From positions 1,640,001-1,704,000 of the forward strand of contig NC_007406.1 of NCBI RefSeq assembly GCF_000012725.1: a stretch of 64,000 bases of DNA, given 5' to 3'. Numbering within the stretch: the first letter of the stretch is position 1; every line of letters starts with the position of its first letter. Source of the stretch: Nitrobacter winogradskyi Nb-255. Its GTDB lineage: Bacteria > Pseudomonadota > Alphaproteobacteria > Rhizobiales > Xanthobacteraceae. A model generated the notes under the pieces. It saw only the letters and a program-made list of their open reading frames with translations, was not told where the DNA came from and did no database searches. This document shows, piece by piece, positions 27,673-36,668 of the stretch. Both the position numbers and the translations under genes were made by a program.

Positions 27673-28874
27673 GCCCTTACGCTCCGCGCAACGCGCCGGG
27701 AGTAGATGCTCATGATCCCGCTGGTTACCAGCGAGATCAGCAGATACACGCCCATCGTGATCGCGAGGATCTCGATGGCTTGTCCGGTCTGGCTGAGCGT
27801 CGTCCCGGCGAACACGGAGAACAACTCCGGATATCCGATGGCGACAGCCAGCGAAGAATTCTTGGTGAGGTTGAGATACTGATTGGTCAGCGGCGGCAGG
27901 ACGACCCTCATGGCTTGCGGGACCACGATCAATCGCAGCGTCGATCCCCGCGAAAGCCCGAGCGCGGCGCCTGCTTCCATCTGACCCTTGTGCACGGAGA
28001 GAATTCCGGCGCGCACGACTTCCGCGATGAAGGCGGCCGTATACGTCGAGAGCGCGATCGCCAGTGCGACAAATTCGGGGATCAGACGCGCGCCGCCGGA
28101 GAAATTGAATCCCTTGAGGACCGGCATTTCGAACGTGAAGGGAATACCGAAAACGGCTATCGCTACGGCCGGCAGAAAGATCAGCAGACCAAGAGCATAG
28201 GGCCAGACGACCAGCGCTCGTCCGGTCCGAAACAAGCTGCGACGGGAATGGCTCCGCAGCACCATGCAGCCGATGATGGCAACCGCTATCGCGACGGCGA
28301 ACGCGATCAACCCCTCCTGCCCGACCGGCCTCGGGATCGCGAGACCGCGATTGCTGAGAAAGACGCCATCAAGGATCGAGATGCTTTGCTTTGGACTCGG
28401 GAGCATCCGCAGCACGGCAAGGTACCAGAACAGAATCTGAAACAATAAGGGCAGATTTCGAACCAGCTCCACATAGCCGCCGGAAATGCGGGATATCAGC
28501 CAGTTCGGCGACAAGCGGCCAAGCGCCACCATGAAGCCGATCACTGTCGCGAAGAAAATGCCGACCGCGGCCACCACCAGCGTATTCACGAGACCGACAA
28601 GAAAAACACGCGTGTAGCTGTCGGTCTGGGAATACGGGATCAGGGTCTGGCTGACCCCGAACCCCGCGGTATTCGACATGAAACCAAGCCCGGACGCGGT
28701 ATTCTGCGCTTCCAGGTTTCCTCTGGCGTTGGCCACGATCTCATAGCCGATCCACGCAAGGATCGCGACGAACAGCACCTGCAACGCAAGTCCGCTCCAG
28801 CCCGCCCGCCCGCCAAGCGCGCGTCGTAGCCTGAGAGAAAATTGCAGCGGCGGTTTTCGGGACCGGGTGGCCAT
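27669..28874 (-). CDS. aapQ: General L-amino acid ABC transporter permease AapQ
   Basis: A 401-residue permease with the BPD_transp_1 core split by an extra periplasmic segment, as in AapQ. Visible: 'GLVNTLVVAAVGIFFATVIG' near 95-115, the loop 'EAGAALGLSRGSTLRLIVVP' with the ATPase-contact Gly, and 'RVVLPPLTNQYLNLTKNSSL'. It begins 16 bases after aapJ and ends inside the aapM start codon, so the operon is translationally coupled here. Confidence 0.95.
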   Translation of the reverse strand: MATRSRKPPLQFSLRLRRALGGRAGWSGLALQVLFVAILAWIGYEIVANARGNLEAQNTASGLGFMSNTAGFGVSQTLIPYSQTDSYTRVFLVGLVNTLVVAAVGIFFATVIGFMVALGRLSPNWLISRISGGYVELVRNLPLLFQILFWYLAVLRMLPSPKQSISILDGVFLSNRGLAIPRPVGQEGLIAFAVAIAVAIIGCMVLRSHSRRSLFRTGRALVVWPYALGLLIFLPAVAIAVFGIPFTFEMPVLKGFNFSGGARLIPEFVALAIALSTYTAAFIAEVVRAGILSVHKGQMEAGAALGLSRGSTLRLIVVPQAMRVVLPPLTNQYLNLTKNSSLAVAIGYPELFSVFAGTTLSQTGQAIEILAITMGVYLLISLVTSGIMSIYSRRVARSVRA

Positions 28875-28889
28875 TCCTTCGCGTCGACG

Positions 28890-29930
28890 CTAGCGGATCG
28901 GCGGCGCGTACATGATTCCGCCCTGATTCCAGAGCTTGTTGAGTCCTCGCGCGATCCCGAGCGGCGAGCCGGCGCCGACGTTGCGATCGAACGATTCGCC
29001 ATAGTTGCCGACGGCCTTGATGATTCGCGAAACCCAATCCTTGGTGACGCCGAGCTGCTCGCCGAAATTGCCGTCTGTTCCGAATATGCGCTTGAGTTCG
29101 GGATTCTCGGATCTGGCCATTTCGTCAACGTTCTTCTTCGTGATGCCGAGTTCTTCGGCATTGATCATCGCAAACAGCGTCCACTTCACGAGATCGAACC
29201 ACTGGTCATCGCCGTGACGCACCATCGTCGCGTGCGGCTCCTTCGAGATGACCTCCGGCAGAACCGCATGATCGGCGGGATTAATGAGCTTCAGCCGCTG
29301 GGCGTAGAGCTGTGAAATATCCGAAGTGAACACATCGCACCGGCCGGATTCGTAGGCCTTTATGGTCTCGTCGGCGGTGCTGAATGCAATGACCTCGTAC
29401 TTCATCTTGTTGCTTTTGAAATAATCGGCGAGATTCTGTTCGTTCGTGGTGCCGGTCTGAACGCAGACCGATGCGCTGTTCAATTCCAGCGCCGAGTTCA
29501 CCTTGAGGGACTTCCTGATCAGGAAGCCTTGTCCGTCGTAGTATGTCACGCCGGTGAAATTGGCTCCGAGCGACGTGTCGCGCGAGAGCGTCCATGTGGT
29601 GTCGCGCGACAGCACATCGATTTCGCCGGATTGCAGGGCGATAAACCGGTCTTTCGCGGACAGCGGAACAAACTTGACCTTGGTGGGATCGTTGAACACC
29701 ACGGCCGCGATCGCGCGGCAGATGTCCACGTCGAGGCCCGTCCAGTTTCCTTTGTCGTCAGGGGCGGAGAAGCCCGGCAACCCCTGACTGACGCCGCACG
29801 ACAGCGCGCCTCGCGCCTTGACTGCTTCGAGCGTGGTCTTCGCCTTCGCGGATTCCTGCTCCTGCGCGGATGCCGGTTGTAATGAAATACCAGCAACGAT
29901 AGCGAAAATAGCAGTAAATACGCATTTCAT
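28890..29930 (-). CDS. aapJ: General L-amino acid ABC transporter substrate-binding protein AapJ
   Basis: A 346-residue periplasmic binding protein of broad amino-acid specificity. Signal peptide 'MKCVFTAIFAIVAGISLQPASA' is followed by the mature domain with 'SCGVSQGLPGFSAPDDKG' and 'GLDVDICRAIAAVVF', the family block that lines the amino-acid pocket; 'LSRDTTWTLSRDTSLG' and 'CVQTGTTNEQNLADYF' are also diagnostic for AapJ. The ATG at 29,930 is chosen because GAAAGG precedes it; an in-frame ATG lies 24 bases upstream. It is the first gene of aapJQMP and is divergent from metC. Confidence 0.96.
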   Translation of the reverse strand: MKCVFTAIFAIVAGISLQPASAQEQESAKAKTTLEAVKARGALSCGVSQGLPGFSAPDDKGNWTGLDVDICRAIAAVVFNDPTKVKFVPLSAKDRFIALQSGEIDVLSRDTTWTLSRDTSLGANFTGVTYYDGQGFLIRKSLKVNSALELNSASVCVQTGTTNEQNLADYFKSNKMKYEVIAFSTADETIKAYESGRCDVFTSDISQLYAQRLKLINPADHAVLPEVISKEPHATMVRHGDDQWFDLVKWTLFAMINAEELGITKKNVDEMARSENPELKRIFGTDGNFGEQLGVTKDWVSRIIKAVGNYGESFDRNVGAGSPLGIARGLNKLWNQGGIMYAPPIR

Positions 29931-30393
29931 GGCAATGCCTTTCAAGAACGTCAATGGACTCAGGTCGCGCCGTTCAGCGGTTTGGTCTAGGTGCGCCCGA
30001 CCGATTCGTTTCTCCCACCAGAATCAGGCCAAAGACGGACTTTGTCGATCAACCGGGGTTGAGAACAGATGAAGCTTCACAGGATGAAGCTTCACGGGGG
30101 CTTTCTACCCGCGGTCGGCGATAAATTGAACCATCACCGAACGACGAGCGCACTCCAGCATTCGCACCCGTTTCCAGCGATGCCTTTTCTTGTGAAGGGG
30201 GATCAGCGAGCGATATGGGTTGCGGGGCGGTGTTTCAAGCCTGACATTCGGCTCCGCGACACACGGAGGCGATACACGGGGGTTGACGAAGGTCTTTTCT
30301 TTCCTGTTACTACCGATCCGCTTTGGAACTGACATCCGTCGAATTTCGGGACAGTGTCAGCGGCAAAATGCCTCGTTTAGCAACGCAGAAGAT
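29931..30393. other. aapJ/metC divergent intergenic region
   Basis: 463 bases between the two divergent genes. It contains the tandem palindromes described at 30,069-30,098. Otherwise I see no ORF with coding character and no riboswitch fold that I can defend. Promoters for both directions are expected here. Confidence 0.5.
30069..30098. promoter_or_regulatory. Tandem palindromic operator-like sites
   Basis: Two copies of a 15-base unit, ATGAAGCTTCACAGG then ATGAAGCTTCACGGG, lie head to tail. Each contains the perfect 10-base palindrome TGAAGCTTCA, so equivalent centres are 15 bases apart. Position in the divergent aapJ/metC spacer suggests binding of a dimeric regulator to both genes. The regulator is unknown; the half-site TGAA/TTCA resembles that of MetR but with a two-base instead of five-base spacer. 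Confidence 0.45.
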
Positions 30394-31590
30394 ATGACCT
30401 TGTCGAAGAGCGACGGATCGACGGATTCGCTTCGGGCGGAAACCAGACTGGTCGTTTCGGGTCGAGACACCGCGTCCCAGAAAGGGTTCGTCAATCCTCC
30501 CATCGTCCGCGGCTCGACGGTGCTCTATCCGACTGCCGGCGACCTTTACGCCCACCGCGGAGAATTCCAGTACGGACGGCACGGCACGCCTTCGACCCGT
30601 GCGCTGCAGGATGCGCTGATGGCGTTGGAGGGCCCGCATTGCGCGGGCGTCGGCCTGGTTCCGTCAGGTGTCTCCGCGCTTTCCACGGCGCTGTTGTCAG
30701 TGCTGAAGGCCGGCGATCATCTCCTCGTCTGCGATAACGTTTATCGTCCGACGCGACAGTTCTGCGATGGGTTTCTGGCGCGCTACGGAGTTGAAACGAC
30801 TTACTTCGATCCGTTGATCGGTTCGGGGATCGCCGCGCTGCTCCGTCCGGAAACCCGCGTGGTGATGGTCGAGGCGCCAGGCTCACAGTCCCTGGAGATG
30901 CCGGATGTTCCCGCGATCGCGGCCGCCGCTCACGCGCGCGGAGCGATTGTGATCGACGACAATACGTGGGCGACCCCCCTCTTCCGCCGCGCGCTCGAGC
31001 AAGGCGTGGACATCAGCATCCAGGCGGCGACCAAGTACATCGGAGGTCATTCCGACGTCATGTTCGGAACCATCGCCGCCAATGCCAGCGCCTGGCCGGC
31101 GCTCACTGAGACCATCAGACTACTCGGTCTATGCGTCGGTCCCGACGACGTGTTTCTGACCCTGCGAGGATTACGCACCCTTGCGGTGCGGCTTTATCAT
31201 CACCAGCAGGCCGCGATGAACATGGCGCAGTGGCTCGCGCGGCGGCCGGAGGTGACCAGAATTCTGTATCCGGCATGGCCGGACGATCCGGGTCATGCGA
31301 TCTGGAAACGGGACTTCACCGGCGCACCGGGATTGTTTAGCATCGTCCTCAAGCCCGCGCCGCAGCAGGCCGTCAGCGCGCTGCTCGATACGCTGAAGCT
31401 GTTCGGCATGGGTTACTCGTGGGGCGGCTTTGAGAGCCTCATCATTCCCTTCGATTGCGCATCGTATCGGACCGCGACAAAGTGGACGCCGGGCGGCCCC
31501 ACGCTGCGGCTACAGATCGGGCTTGAGAACGTGGACGATCTCAAGGCCGATCTCGAACGGGGTTTTGCGGCCTTCAACGCCCATCAATGA
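30394..31590 (+). CDS. metC: Cystathionine beta-lyase
   Basis: A 398-residue Cys/Met-metabolism PLP enzyme, most like MetC, which cleaves cystathionine to homocysteine, pyruvate and ammonia. The substrate/PLP segments are 'YGRHGTPSTRALQDALMALEG' region near 65, 'PSGVSALSTALLSVLKAGDH', 'IVIDDNTWATPLF', and the PLP lysine in 'SIQAATKYIGGHSDVMFG' near 208. The C-terminus has 'MGYSWGGFESLIIP' and 'LRLQIGLENVDDL', typical of MetC. The frame is open upstream to 30,220, but the first family-like residues start at ATG 30,394. Could also act as a related gamma-family lyase; MetC is the best fit. Confidence 0.92.
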   Translation: MTLSKSDGSTDSLRAETRLVVSGRDTASQKGFVNPPIVRGSTVLYPTAGDLYAHRGEFQYGRHGTPSTRALQDALMALEGPHCAGVGLVPSGVSALSTALLSVLKAGDHLLVCDNVYRPTRQFCDGFLARYGVETTYFDPLIGSGIAALLRPETRVVMVEAPGSQSLEMPDVPAIAAAAHARGAIVIDDNTWATPLFRRALEQGVDISIQAATKYIGGHSDVMFGTIAANASAWPALTETIRLLGLCVGPDDVFLTLRGLRTLAVRLYHHQQAAMNMAQWLARRPEVTRILYPAWPDDPGHAIWKRDFTGAPGLFSIVLKPAPQQAVSALLDTLKLFGMGYSWGGFESLIIPFDCASYRTATKWTPGGPTLRLQIGLENVDDLKADLERGFAAFNAHQ

Positions 31591-31616
31591 AGGCTCCCGC
31601 GATGAAGGCTCCCGCC
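31587..31616. repeat. Tandem 15-base duplication at the metC stop
   Basis: ATGAAGGCTCCCGCG at 31,587-31,601 is repeated at 31,602-31,616 with only the last base changed. The first copy contains the metC stop codon. It resembles in size the other 15-base duplication upstream of metC but is a different sequence. Confidence 0.6.
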
Positions 31617-31674
31617 TCCCGCTTTTGACGGGTTGCTTCAGCCCAACAACCAGCGCCTGACTCGCGTCGGTCTC

Positions 31675-31998
31675 TCACGTCGATGATTGGCGTCCGTTGA
31701 GAATGATGAAATACAGGTTGCGAAAATAAACGATAAGGCCGAGAGCCTGGCCGGCGATGAACACCGGGTCTCGCCGGTAAAGGGCGTAAACCAGAAGAAG
31801 AACTCCGCCTCCGATCGAGAAGAACCAGAACGCCACGGGAATCACGCTCTTTCGCGCACGTTCGGATGCAATCCATTGCACGACGAACCGCATGGTAAAG
31901 AAACCCTGCGCAACAAAACCGAGAATCACCCAGCCGTCGAAATTAGCCACGAACACGTCGTAGAAATAGTTCGTCAGCATCCCGACCATGTCAGTCAT
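31675..31998 (-). CDS. Lipid A biosynthesis N-terminal domain (LAB_N) membrane protein
   Basis: A 107-residue protein with three membrane helices ('WVILGFVAQGFFTMRFVVQWI', 'FWFFSIGGGVLLLVYALYR' regions and 'QALGLIVYFRNLYFIIL'). The block 'RFVVQWIASERARKSVIPVAFW' region is the LAB_N signature. Its ATG overlaps the end of the upstream glycosyltransferase by eight bases. Small LAB_N proteins beside a polyprenyl-phosphate glycosyltransferase and an ArnT-like transferase may help move the lipid-linked sugar; that role is inferred from context. Confidence 0.88.
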   Translation of the reverse strand: MTDMVGMLTNYFYDVFVANFDGWVILGFVAQGFFTMRFVVQWIASERARKSVIPVAFWFFSIGGGVLLLVYALYRRDPVFIAGQALGLIVYFRNLYFIILNGRQSST

Positions 31999-32740
31999 GA
32001 CGCAGCACCTCGGTTGCAACTGGCGTCGATTTCTTGCGCCGGATCAGCCACCACACACCGGCAAGATCGATGATTCCGATCCACAGGCGATCGAAGAATC
32101 CGTAATTCGACACGCCCGAACGTCGCGGCCGGTCGGTCACGTCGACATAGGCGATGTCATAGCCTTCCCGCCGCACCAGCGCGGGGAGAAACCGGTGCAG
32201 GCCGTCGAAATAAGGCAAGGACAGAAACACCTCGCGCCGAAAGGCTTTCAGCCCGCAGCCGGTGTCGCGCGTTCCATCGCTCAGCACCCGGCTTCTCACC
32301 TTATTGGCTACTCGCGACTGGAACTTCTTGAACCCGGTATCCTTGCGGCCGACGCGCTGGCCGGCGGCGAGACCAATGCGTCCCTCGCCCTTCTCGATCG
32401 CCATGATGAGCTCGGGCAGAAACTCCGGATTGTTCTGGCCGTCGCCATCCAGCGTCGCGACGATCGGACCGCGTGCGGCCCGCACCCCGGTTCGAACCGC
32501 CGCCGATTGGCCCGATGACTTTTCGTGACGGATCTGGCGCACGGTCCCGCGCTCGGCCATGATCGCCGTCAACCGCTCAGCGGTCGCGTCAGTGGAGCCG
32601 TCGTCGACATAGACGATCTCGTAATCCCATCGGCCGTCGAGCGCCGCCGCGATCTCCTCGATCAGGGGCGCGACATTGTCCGCCTCGTTGCGCACGGGCA
32701 CGACAATGGAAACTGTGGGCGCGGTCGTTCTGGTGGACAT
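31991..32740 (-). CDS. Glycosyltransferase family 2, polyprenyl/dolichyl-phosphate sugar synthase type
   Basis: A 249-residue GT-A fold enzyme like ArnC/DPM1. Motifs: 'VSIVVPVRNEADNVAPLIEEI' region at the start, 'EIVYVDDGSTDAT' near 40-52, and the metal-binding 'VATLDGDGQNNPEFLPELI' near 90. After 'DTGCGLKAFRREVF' comes the amphipathic C-terminal part. It should load a sugar onto undecaprenyl phosphate at the inner face of the membrane. The frame is open upstream to 32,923, but homology begins at ATG 32,740. It lies 13 bases after the ArnT-like gene and overlaps the LAB_N gene. Confidence 0.92.
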   Translation of the reverse strand: MSTRTTAPTVSIVVPVRNEADNVAPLIEEIAAALDGRWDYEIVYVDDGSTDATAERLTAIMAERGTVRQIRHEKSSGQSAAVRTGVRAARGPIVATLDGDGQNNPEFLPELIMAIEKGEGRIGLAAGQRVGRKDTGFKKFQSRVANKVRSRVLSDGTRDTGCGLKAFRREVFLSLPYFDGLHRFLPALVRREGYDIAYVDVTDRPRRSGVSNYGFFDRLWIGIIDLAGVWWLIRRKKSTPVATEVLRHD

Positions 32741-32753
32741 GTCGTCTCTTATC

Positions 32754-34496
32754 TTAACGCGTTCCTTCGGAGCGGAAGATGGCGATTGAAATCGTCTTCC
32801 CCTGCGAGAAGTTAAAACCGTCGATCCGCGTTGCAACGTTGTAACGCAGCCCGATCGTCTCGGCGCGCTGCGCGAAGGCCCGCTCGGAACGGGATTCAAC
32901 AAGCGCGAACCGGCAACTGCCATGGAGGAGGAAATCGGCGGCTCCGGAGCCGTCGGTCAGCAGCGTCGATGTCCCCGTCATGAAGACCAGGCTTGGCTCA
33001 TGGTAGCCCGCCGCCGCTGCCTTCGGTCCGACACATTCGACGTTTCGCAGCGCTCGCGCGACTTCGGGGCTCGGAAACAATGGCGTCAGCGCCGCGACGA
33101 TGATCCCGTAGACGGAAGCGCTCAGGAACAGCGCCGCCAGAACCGCATTCAGCAGCGAGCGTTCCGCGTTGTCGTCATCGTAGAGCCACCAGGCGAACAG
33201 CCCGGAGATCAAGGCCACCGCGGCGAACGGCCAGGCTAGGAAAACCGGCTGGCGCGTCAAGGTGATGGTCGCGACGATCGCAAGCACGAGGGTTATCGCG
33301 GGAATGGCGAACCACCATGCCGTTCCCTTGGTGAGCCATGATCGCGACAGGACGCGGCGCTCCAGCGCCCAGACCGACAGGATAGCGATCGCGGGATACA
33401 GTGGCAGCACATAATGCGGCAGCTTCGTCAACACGAGTTCAAACACGATCCATGACGGAATCAGCCACGCGAGCAGAAACCGCACCTCCGGCTCCCGCCG
33501 CGCGCGCCAGACCGCGGGCGCCGCCAGTCCCGCGAGCGCCGCGCCGGGCCAGAACGTAATCCAGAACAGCAGGAAGTAGGTGCCGGGCGGCGCTCCATGC
33601 GATTCCTGAGCCGCGAGCTTGCTCAGCATGTCGCCGCCGATCGAGTCCGTGAAAAACGTGTCGCCGGCGCGGAGGAAGATCGCCACGAACCACGGCGTGA
33701 CGAGGACAAGCACCCACATCAGCCCCCAGACTGACCGCAGCCGCCAGAGCCATGACGCGGAGCGATCGAGAATGGCGACGGCCCCGATCGTCAATCCAAC
33801 GAACATCAGGATCAACGGGCCTTTCAGCAGGATTCCTCCCGCGAGCGCCGTCCAGAAGATCGCCGGATGCGTCCAGGACGGATGCTCGGGGTTCTCGCCC
33901 CGCCGGGACGACAGATAGATTCGCGCAAGCGCGCCCATCGCCGCCACAATGGTCAGCAGCAGCATCGCGTCCGTCTTCGCGAGCCGCGCCTCCACTCCGA
34001 GCAGGACCGACCCGCACATGATCAGTCCGGCCAAAATGGCGCCACGCCGTGTTATGAAAGCAAGCGCCGCCCAATAAGTCAGAAGCACCGCGCCAATCGC
34101 GCCGATCAGGGAAGGCACGCGATAGAGCCAGATGCGAATCTGCGCGCGCGGCAGGCCGAGAGCTGAAGCCGTCTCGACGGCTGCTGCCTGTAGCCAGTAG
34201 ATACCGACCGGCTTCTTGTAACGCACCTCGCCCTGAAAGCGGATGTCGACGAAGTCGCCGGTCTCGACCATCTGCTTGGTCGCCTGCGCGAAGCGGGCCT
34301 CGTCGCGATCGATTGGCGGGATGTTGAAGAAACCAGGCAGAAAGAACAGAAGACCGAAAACCGTCAGAAACAATGCCGATCTGATATGACTGACGACGAC
34401 AAAGTCGATCACCATCGCCAGACCCCGTCCCATGGGCAACGGGTTCTTCGGCTCGCGTGGTCGTCCAAATCGGGGACTGGAAAGAGGCTCGGCCAT
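32754..34496 (-). CDS. ArnT-like glycosyltransferase family 39 membrane protein
   Basis: About 580 residues, with some 12 membrane helices. The first periplasmic loop has 'IPPIDRDEARFAQATKQMVET', the D-E-x-R motif of ArnT/PMT-type transferases, then 'RYKKPVGIYWLQAAAVE'. These enzymes transfer a sugar from a polyprenyl-phosphate donor to an acceptor such as lipid A on the outer face. With the next two genes it forms a donor-synthesis/transport/transfer module. The start is uncertain: ATG 34,496 is given; TTG 34,532 and later in-frame ATGs are alternatives. Acceptor unknown. Confidence 0.88.
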   Translation of the reverse strand: MAEPLSSPRFGRPREPKNPLPMGRGLAMVIDFVVVSHIRSALFLTVFGLLFFLPGFFNIPPIDRDEARFAQATKQMVETGDFVDIRFQGEVRYKKPVGIYWLQAAAVETASALGLPRAQIRIWLYRVPSLIGAIGAVLLTYWAALAFITRRGAILAGLIMCGSVLLGVEARLAKTDAMLLLTIVAAMGALARIYLSSRRGENPEHPSWTHPAIFWTALAGGILLKGPLILMFVGLTIGAVAILDRSASWLWRLRSVWGLMWVLVLVTPWFVAIFLRAGDTFFTDSIGGDMLSKLAAQESHGAPPGTYFLLFWITFWPGAALAGLAAPAVWRARREPEVRFLLAWLIPSWIVFELVLTKLPHYVLPLYPAIAILSVWALERRVLSRSWLTKGTAWWFAIPAITLVLAIVATITLTRQPVFLAWPFAAVALISGLFAWWLYDDDNAERSLLNAVLAALFLSASVYGIIVAALTPLFPSPEVARALRNVECVGPKAAAAGYHEPSLVFMTGTSTLLTDGSGAADFLLHGSCRFALVESRSERAFAQRAETIGLRYNVATRIDGFNFSQGKTISIAIFRSEGTR

Positions 34497-34547
34497 GGGA
34501 TTGCGCATACGCTGAACCCGAGGCAGGGACAACCGCTGAGCCGGCTG

Positions 34548-36668
34548 CTATTGAATTCTGACCGTAACTGTGTCCGTGGTGCCAGCCGCGTCCATCACGG
34601 TCAGCCGGACGAAGCCCGGCCCGGGCGGGTCGATCATCCGCTGGCGACGGCCGTCGATCGCTCCCACCGCTTTCCCGTTGACCAGCATCGTCATCGGCAG
34701 GCTCCCGCCCGCCACTTTCACCGGCAGCGGCGACAGCGTTCCCTGCCCTGCTCCGGCGTCGATCCGCGAGCCGTTCAGCGGAAACTGGATATGGAGCCTG
34801 CGCTCACGATTGGCGATCCTGATAAGTTCGCCGGCGGAACGAAACCTCTGCAAGGGAAGCGGAAGTTTTGCATTGGCGGCGATCAGGGTTCCGCGCGGAG
34901 CCTTCGGGAGCGGCGCAGGCAGCCGGCCGGTGCGAGCGAAGGCATCGAACAGAATGGGCGCGGCCGCGACGCGTCCGATAAGGCCAGGAACCGGCGCGCC
35001 GTCAGGGCGTCCGACCCAGACGCCGATCGTCATGCGGCCGTCGAAGCCCACGGACCACGCATCGCGATAGCCGTAGCTCGTGCCGGTCTTGAACGCGATC
35101 CGGTTCCGGACTGCGTTTTCCGGCGGGGGTGTTCCCAGAAGGACATTGCCCACCTGCCAGGCGGCAACGGCATCCAGCAGCCGCAAAGGCGAGCGGACGC
35201 TGGAGTCGTCGTGCTCGATCTCGCGTAGGGGCATCACGATGCCCAGTCGGGGAATGCCGGAATAGGCCTGCACCAGGTCATGGAGCGTCACGCCGACGCC
35301 GCCCAATCCCATCGCCAGGCCCGGAGCTTCGTCCTTGGGAAGCACCAGACTCGCGCCCGCCTGTTTCAGCCGCGACGACAGGCGGCTCGCCCCGATGCGA
35401 TCCAGCAGTTCGATCGCTGGAACGTTGAGCGATAATTGCAGGGCCCGCCGCACCGGGACGGTGCCCTGAAACGTCATATCGAAGTTTTCCGGCGCGTAGC
35501 TACCGAACCGCACCGGGCGATCGTCGATCAGGCTATCCGGGTGAACAAGGCCGTCTTCGAAGGCCAGTCCGTAGATGAACGGCTTCAGGGTCGATCCCGG
35601 CGAGCGCACCGCCCGCGTCATGTCCACCTGCCCGGCCAGCCTTTCGTTGAAATAATCGGCGGAGCCGACATGAGCGACCACATCGCCGGTAGCGTTGTCC
35701 ACCGCGATGATGCCGACCGAAATGTCCGGTCCGAGCGCCGCCGCGCGGTCGCGCGCCAGAGTTTCGAGCTGGCGCTGTAATCCGGATTCCAGCGTCAGCC
35801 GGATCAGGTTTGAATCCTTGTTGGTAGCCAGAGCCTGATCCGCCGAATGCGGCGCCAGCATTGGAAACGGTCGTCGCGTCCGCAGGACCGGCACCGCCAT
35901 GGCCCGCCTGGCGTCTTCCGCGCCGATGCGCGAATCCTCGACCATGCGCATGAGCACGCGGTCGCGGGCGGCGCGCGCCGCCGCGGGGTGTCTGTCGAGT
36001 CGTCGACGTTCCGGCGATTGCGGCAAGGCCACCAGCAGGGCCGACTGCGCCAGCGACAGCCGTTTCGGCTCCTTGCCGAAATAGGCAAGGGACGCCGCGC
36101 GAATACCTTCGAGATTGCCGCCGAACGGCGCGAGCGTCAGATAAAGGTTGAGGATCTCGCCCTTTGTAAGCTCACGTTCGAGTTGGAGCGCGCGAACCAT
36201 CTGACGCAATTTGGCGTAGATCGATCGCCGCTGGCGCGGTTCGATCAGCCTGGCGAGCTGCATGGTGATGGTCGAGCCGCCGGAGACGATGTGACCGCGG
36301 GTCAGGAGTTGCCGCGCCGCGCGGCCGAGCGCGAGCGGGTCGATGCCCGCGTGCGAATAGAACCGCTGGTCTTCATAACCCAGCAGCAGATTGAGATATC
36401 CGGGATCGACATCGGTTGTGGCATCGACCGGCAATCGCCATCGGCCGTCCGCCATGGCGAATGCGCGCAGCAGTTTGCCGTTGCGGTCGAGCACGGTGGT
36501 CGAAACCTCGTGCGCCTTCGCCAGCGGCAGCGGTCCCAGCGAGACGATCCAGCCCGTGACCGCGCCGGAGGCGACAAGCGCGACAACCGCCATCATCGCC
36601 GCGGCCAGCTTCACCCGCCGCCAGCGACGCGGCTGCACGATCGTTGCGGGGGTGTCCGGGGTGGTCAT
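34548..36668 (-). CDS. pbpC: Penicillin-binding protein 1C
   Basis: A 706-residue class A PBP of the 1C type. An N-terminal anchor (about 15-40) is followed by the GT51 transglycosylase with the catalytic 'EDQRFYSHAGIDPLALGRA' near 97 and 'GGSTITMQLARL'. The transpeptidase has SxxK as 'SPGSTLKPFIYG' near 354 and K-T-G as 'FKTGTSYGYRDAW' near 526. The last 100 residues are the BiPBP_C domain, diagnostic for PBP1C. Its ATG overlaps the stop of the alpha-2-macroglobulin gene (ATGA). The two are paired in many proteobacteria, as here. Confidence 0.96.
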   Translation of the reverse strand: MTTPDTPATIVQPRRWRRVKLAAAMMAVVALVASGAVTGWIVSLGPLPLAKAHEVSTTVLDRNGKLLRAFAMADGRWRLPVDATTDVDPGYLNLLLGYEDQRFYSHAGIDPLALGRAARQLLTRGHIVSGGSTITMQLARLIEPRQRRSIYAKLRQMVRALQLERELTKGEILNLYLTLAPFGGNLEGIRAASLAYFGKEPKRLSLAQSALLVALPQSPERRRLDRHPAAARAARDRVLMRMVEDSRIGAEDARRAMAVPVLRTRRPFPMLAPHSADQALATNKDSNLIRLTLESGLQRQLETLARDRAAALGPDISVGIIAVDNATGDVVAHVGSADYFNERLAGQVDMTRAVRSPGSTLKPFIYGLAFEDGLVHPDSLIDDRPVRFGSYAPENFDMTFQGTVPVRRALQLSLNVPAIELLDRIGASRLSSRLKQAGASLVLPKDEAPGLAMGLGGVGVTLHDLVQAYSGIPRLGIVMPLREIEHDDSSVRSPLRLLDAVAAWQVGNVLLGTPPPENAVRNRIAFKTGTSYGYRDAWSVGFDGRMTIGVWVGRPDGAPVPGLIGRVAAAPILFDAFARTGRLPAPLPKAPRGTLIAANAKLPLPLQRFRSAGELIRIANRERRLHIQFPLNGSRIDAGAGQGTLSPLPVKVAGGSLPMTMLVNGKAVGAIDGRRQRMIDPPGPGFVRLTVMDAAGTTDTVTVRIQ

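Noticed and set aside
29931-30393. SAM or other riboswitch upstream of metC
   Set aside because: I looked for a conserved aptamer-like fold and found none I can defend; only the tandem palindromes stand out.
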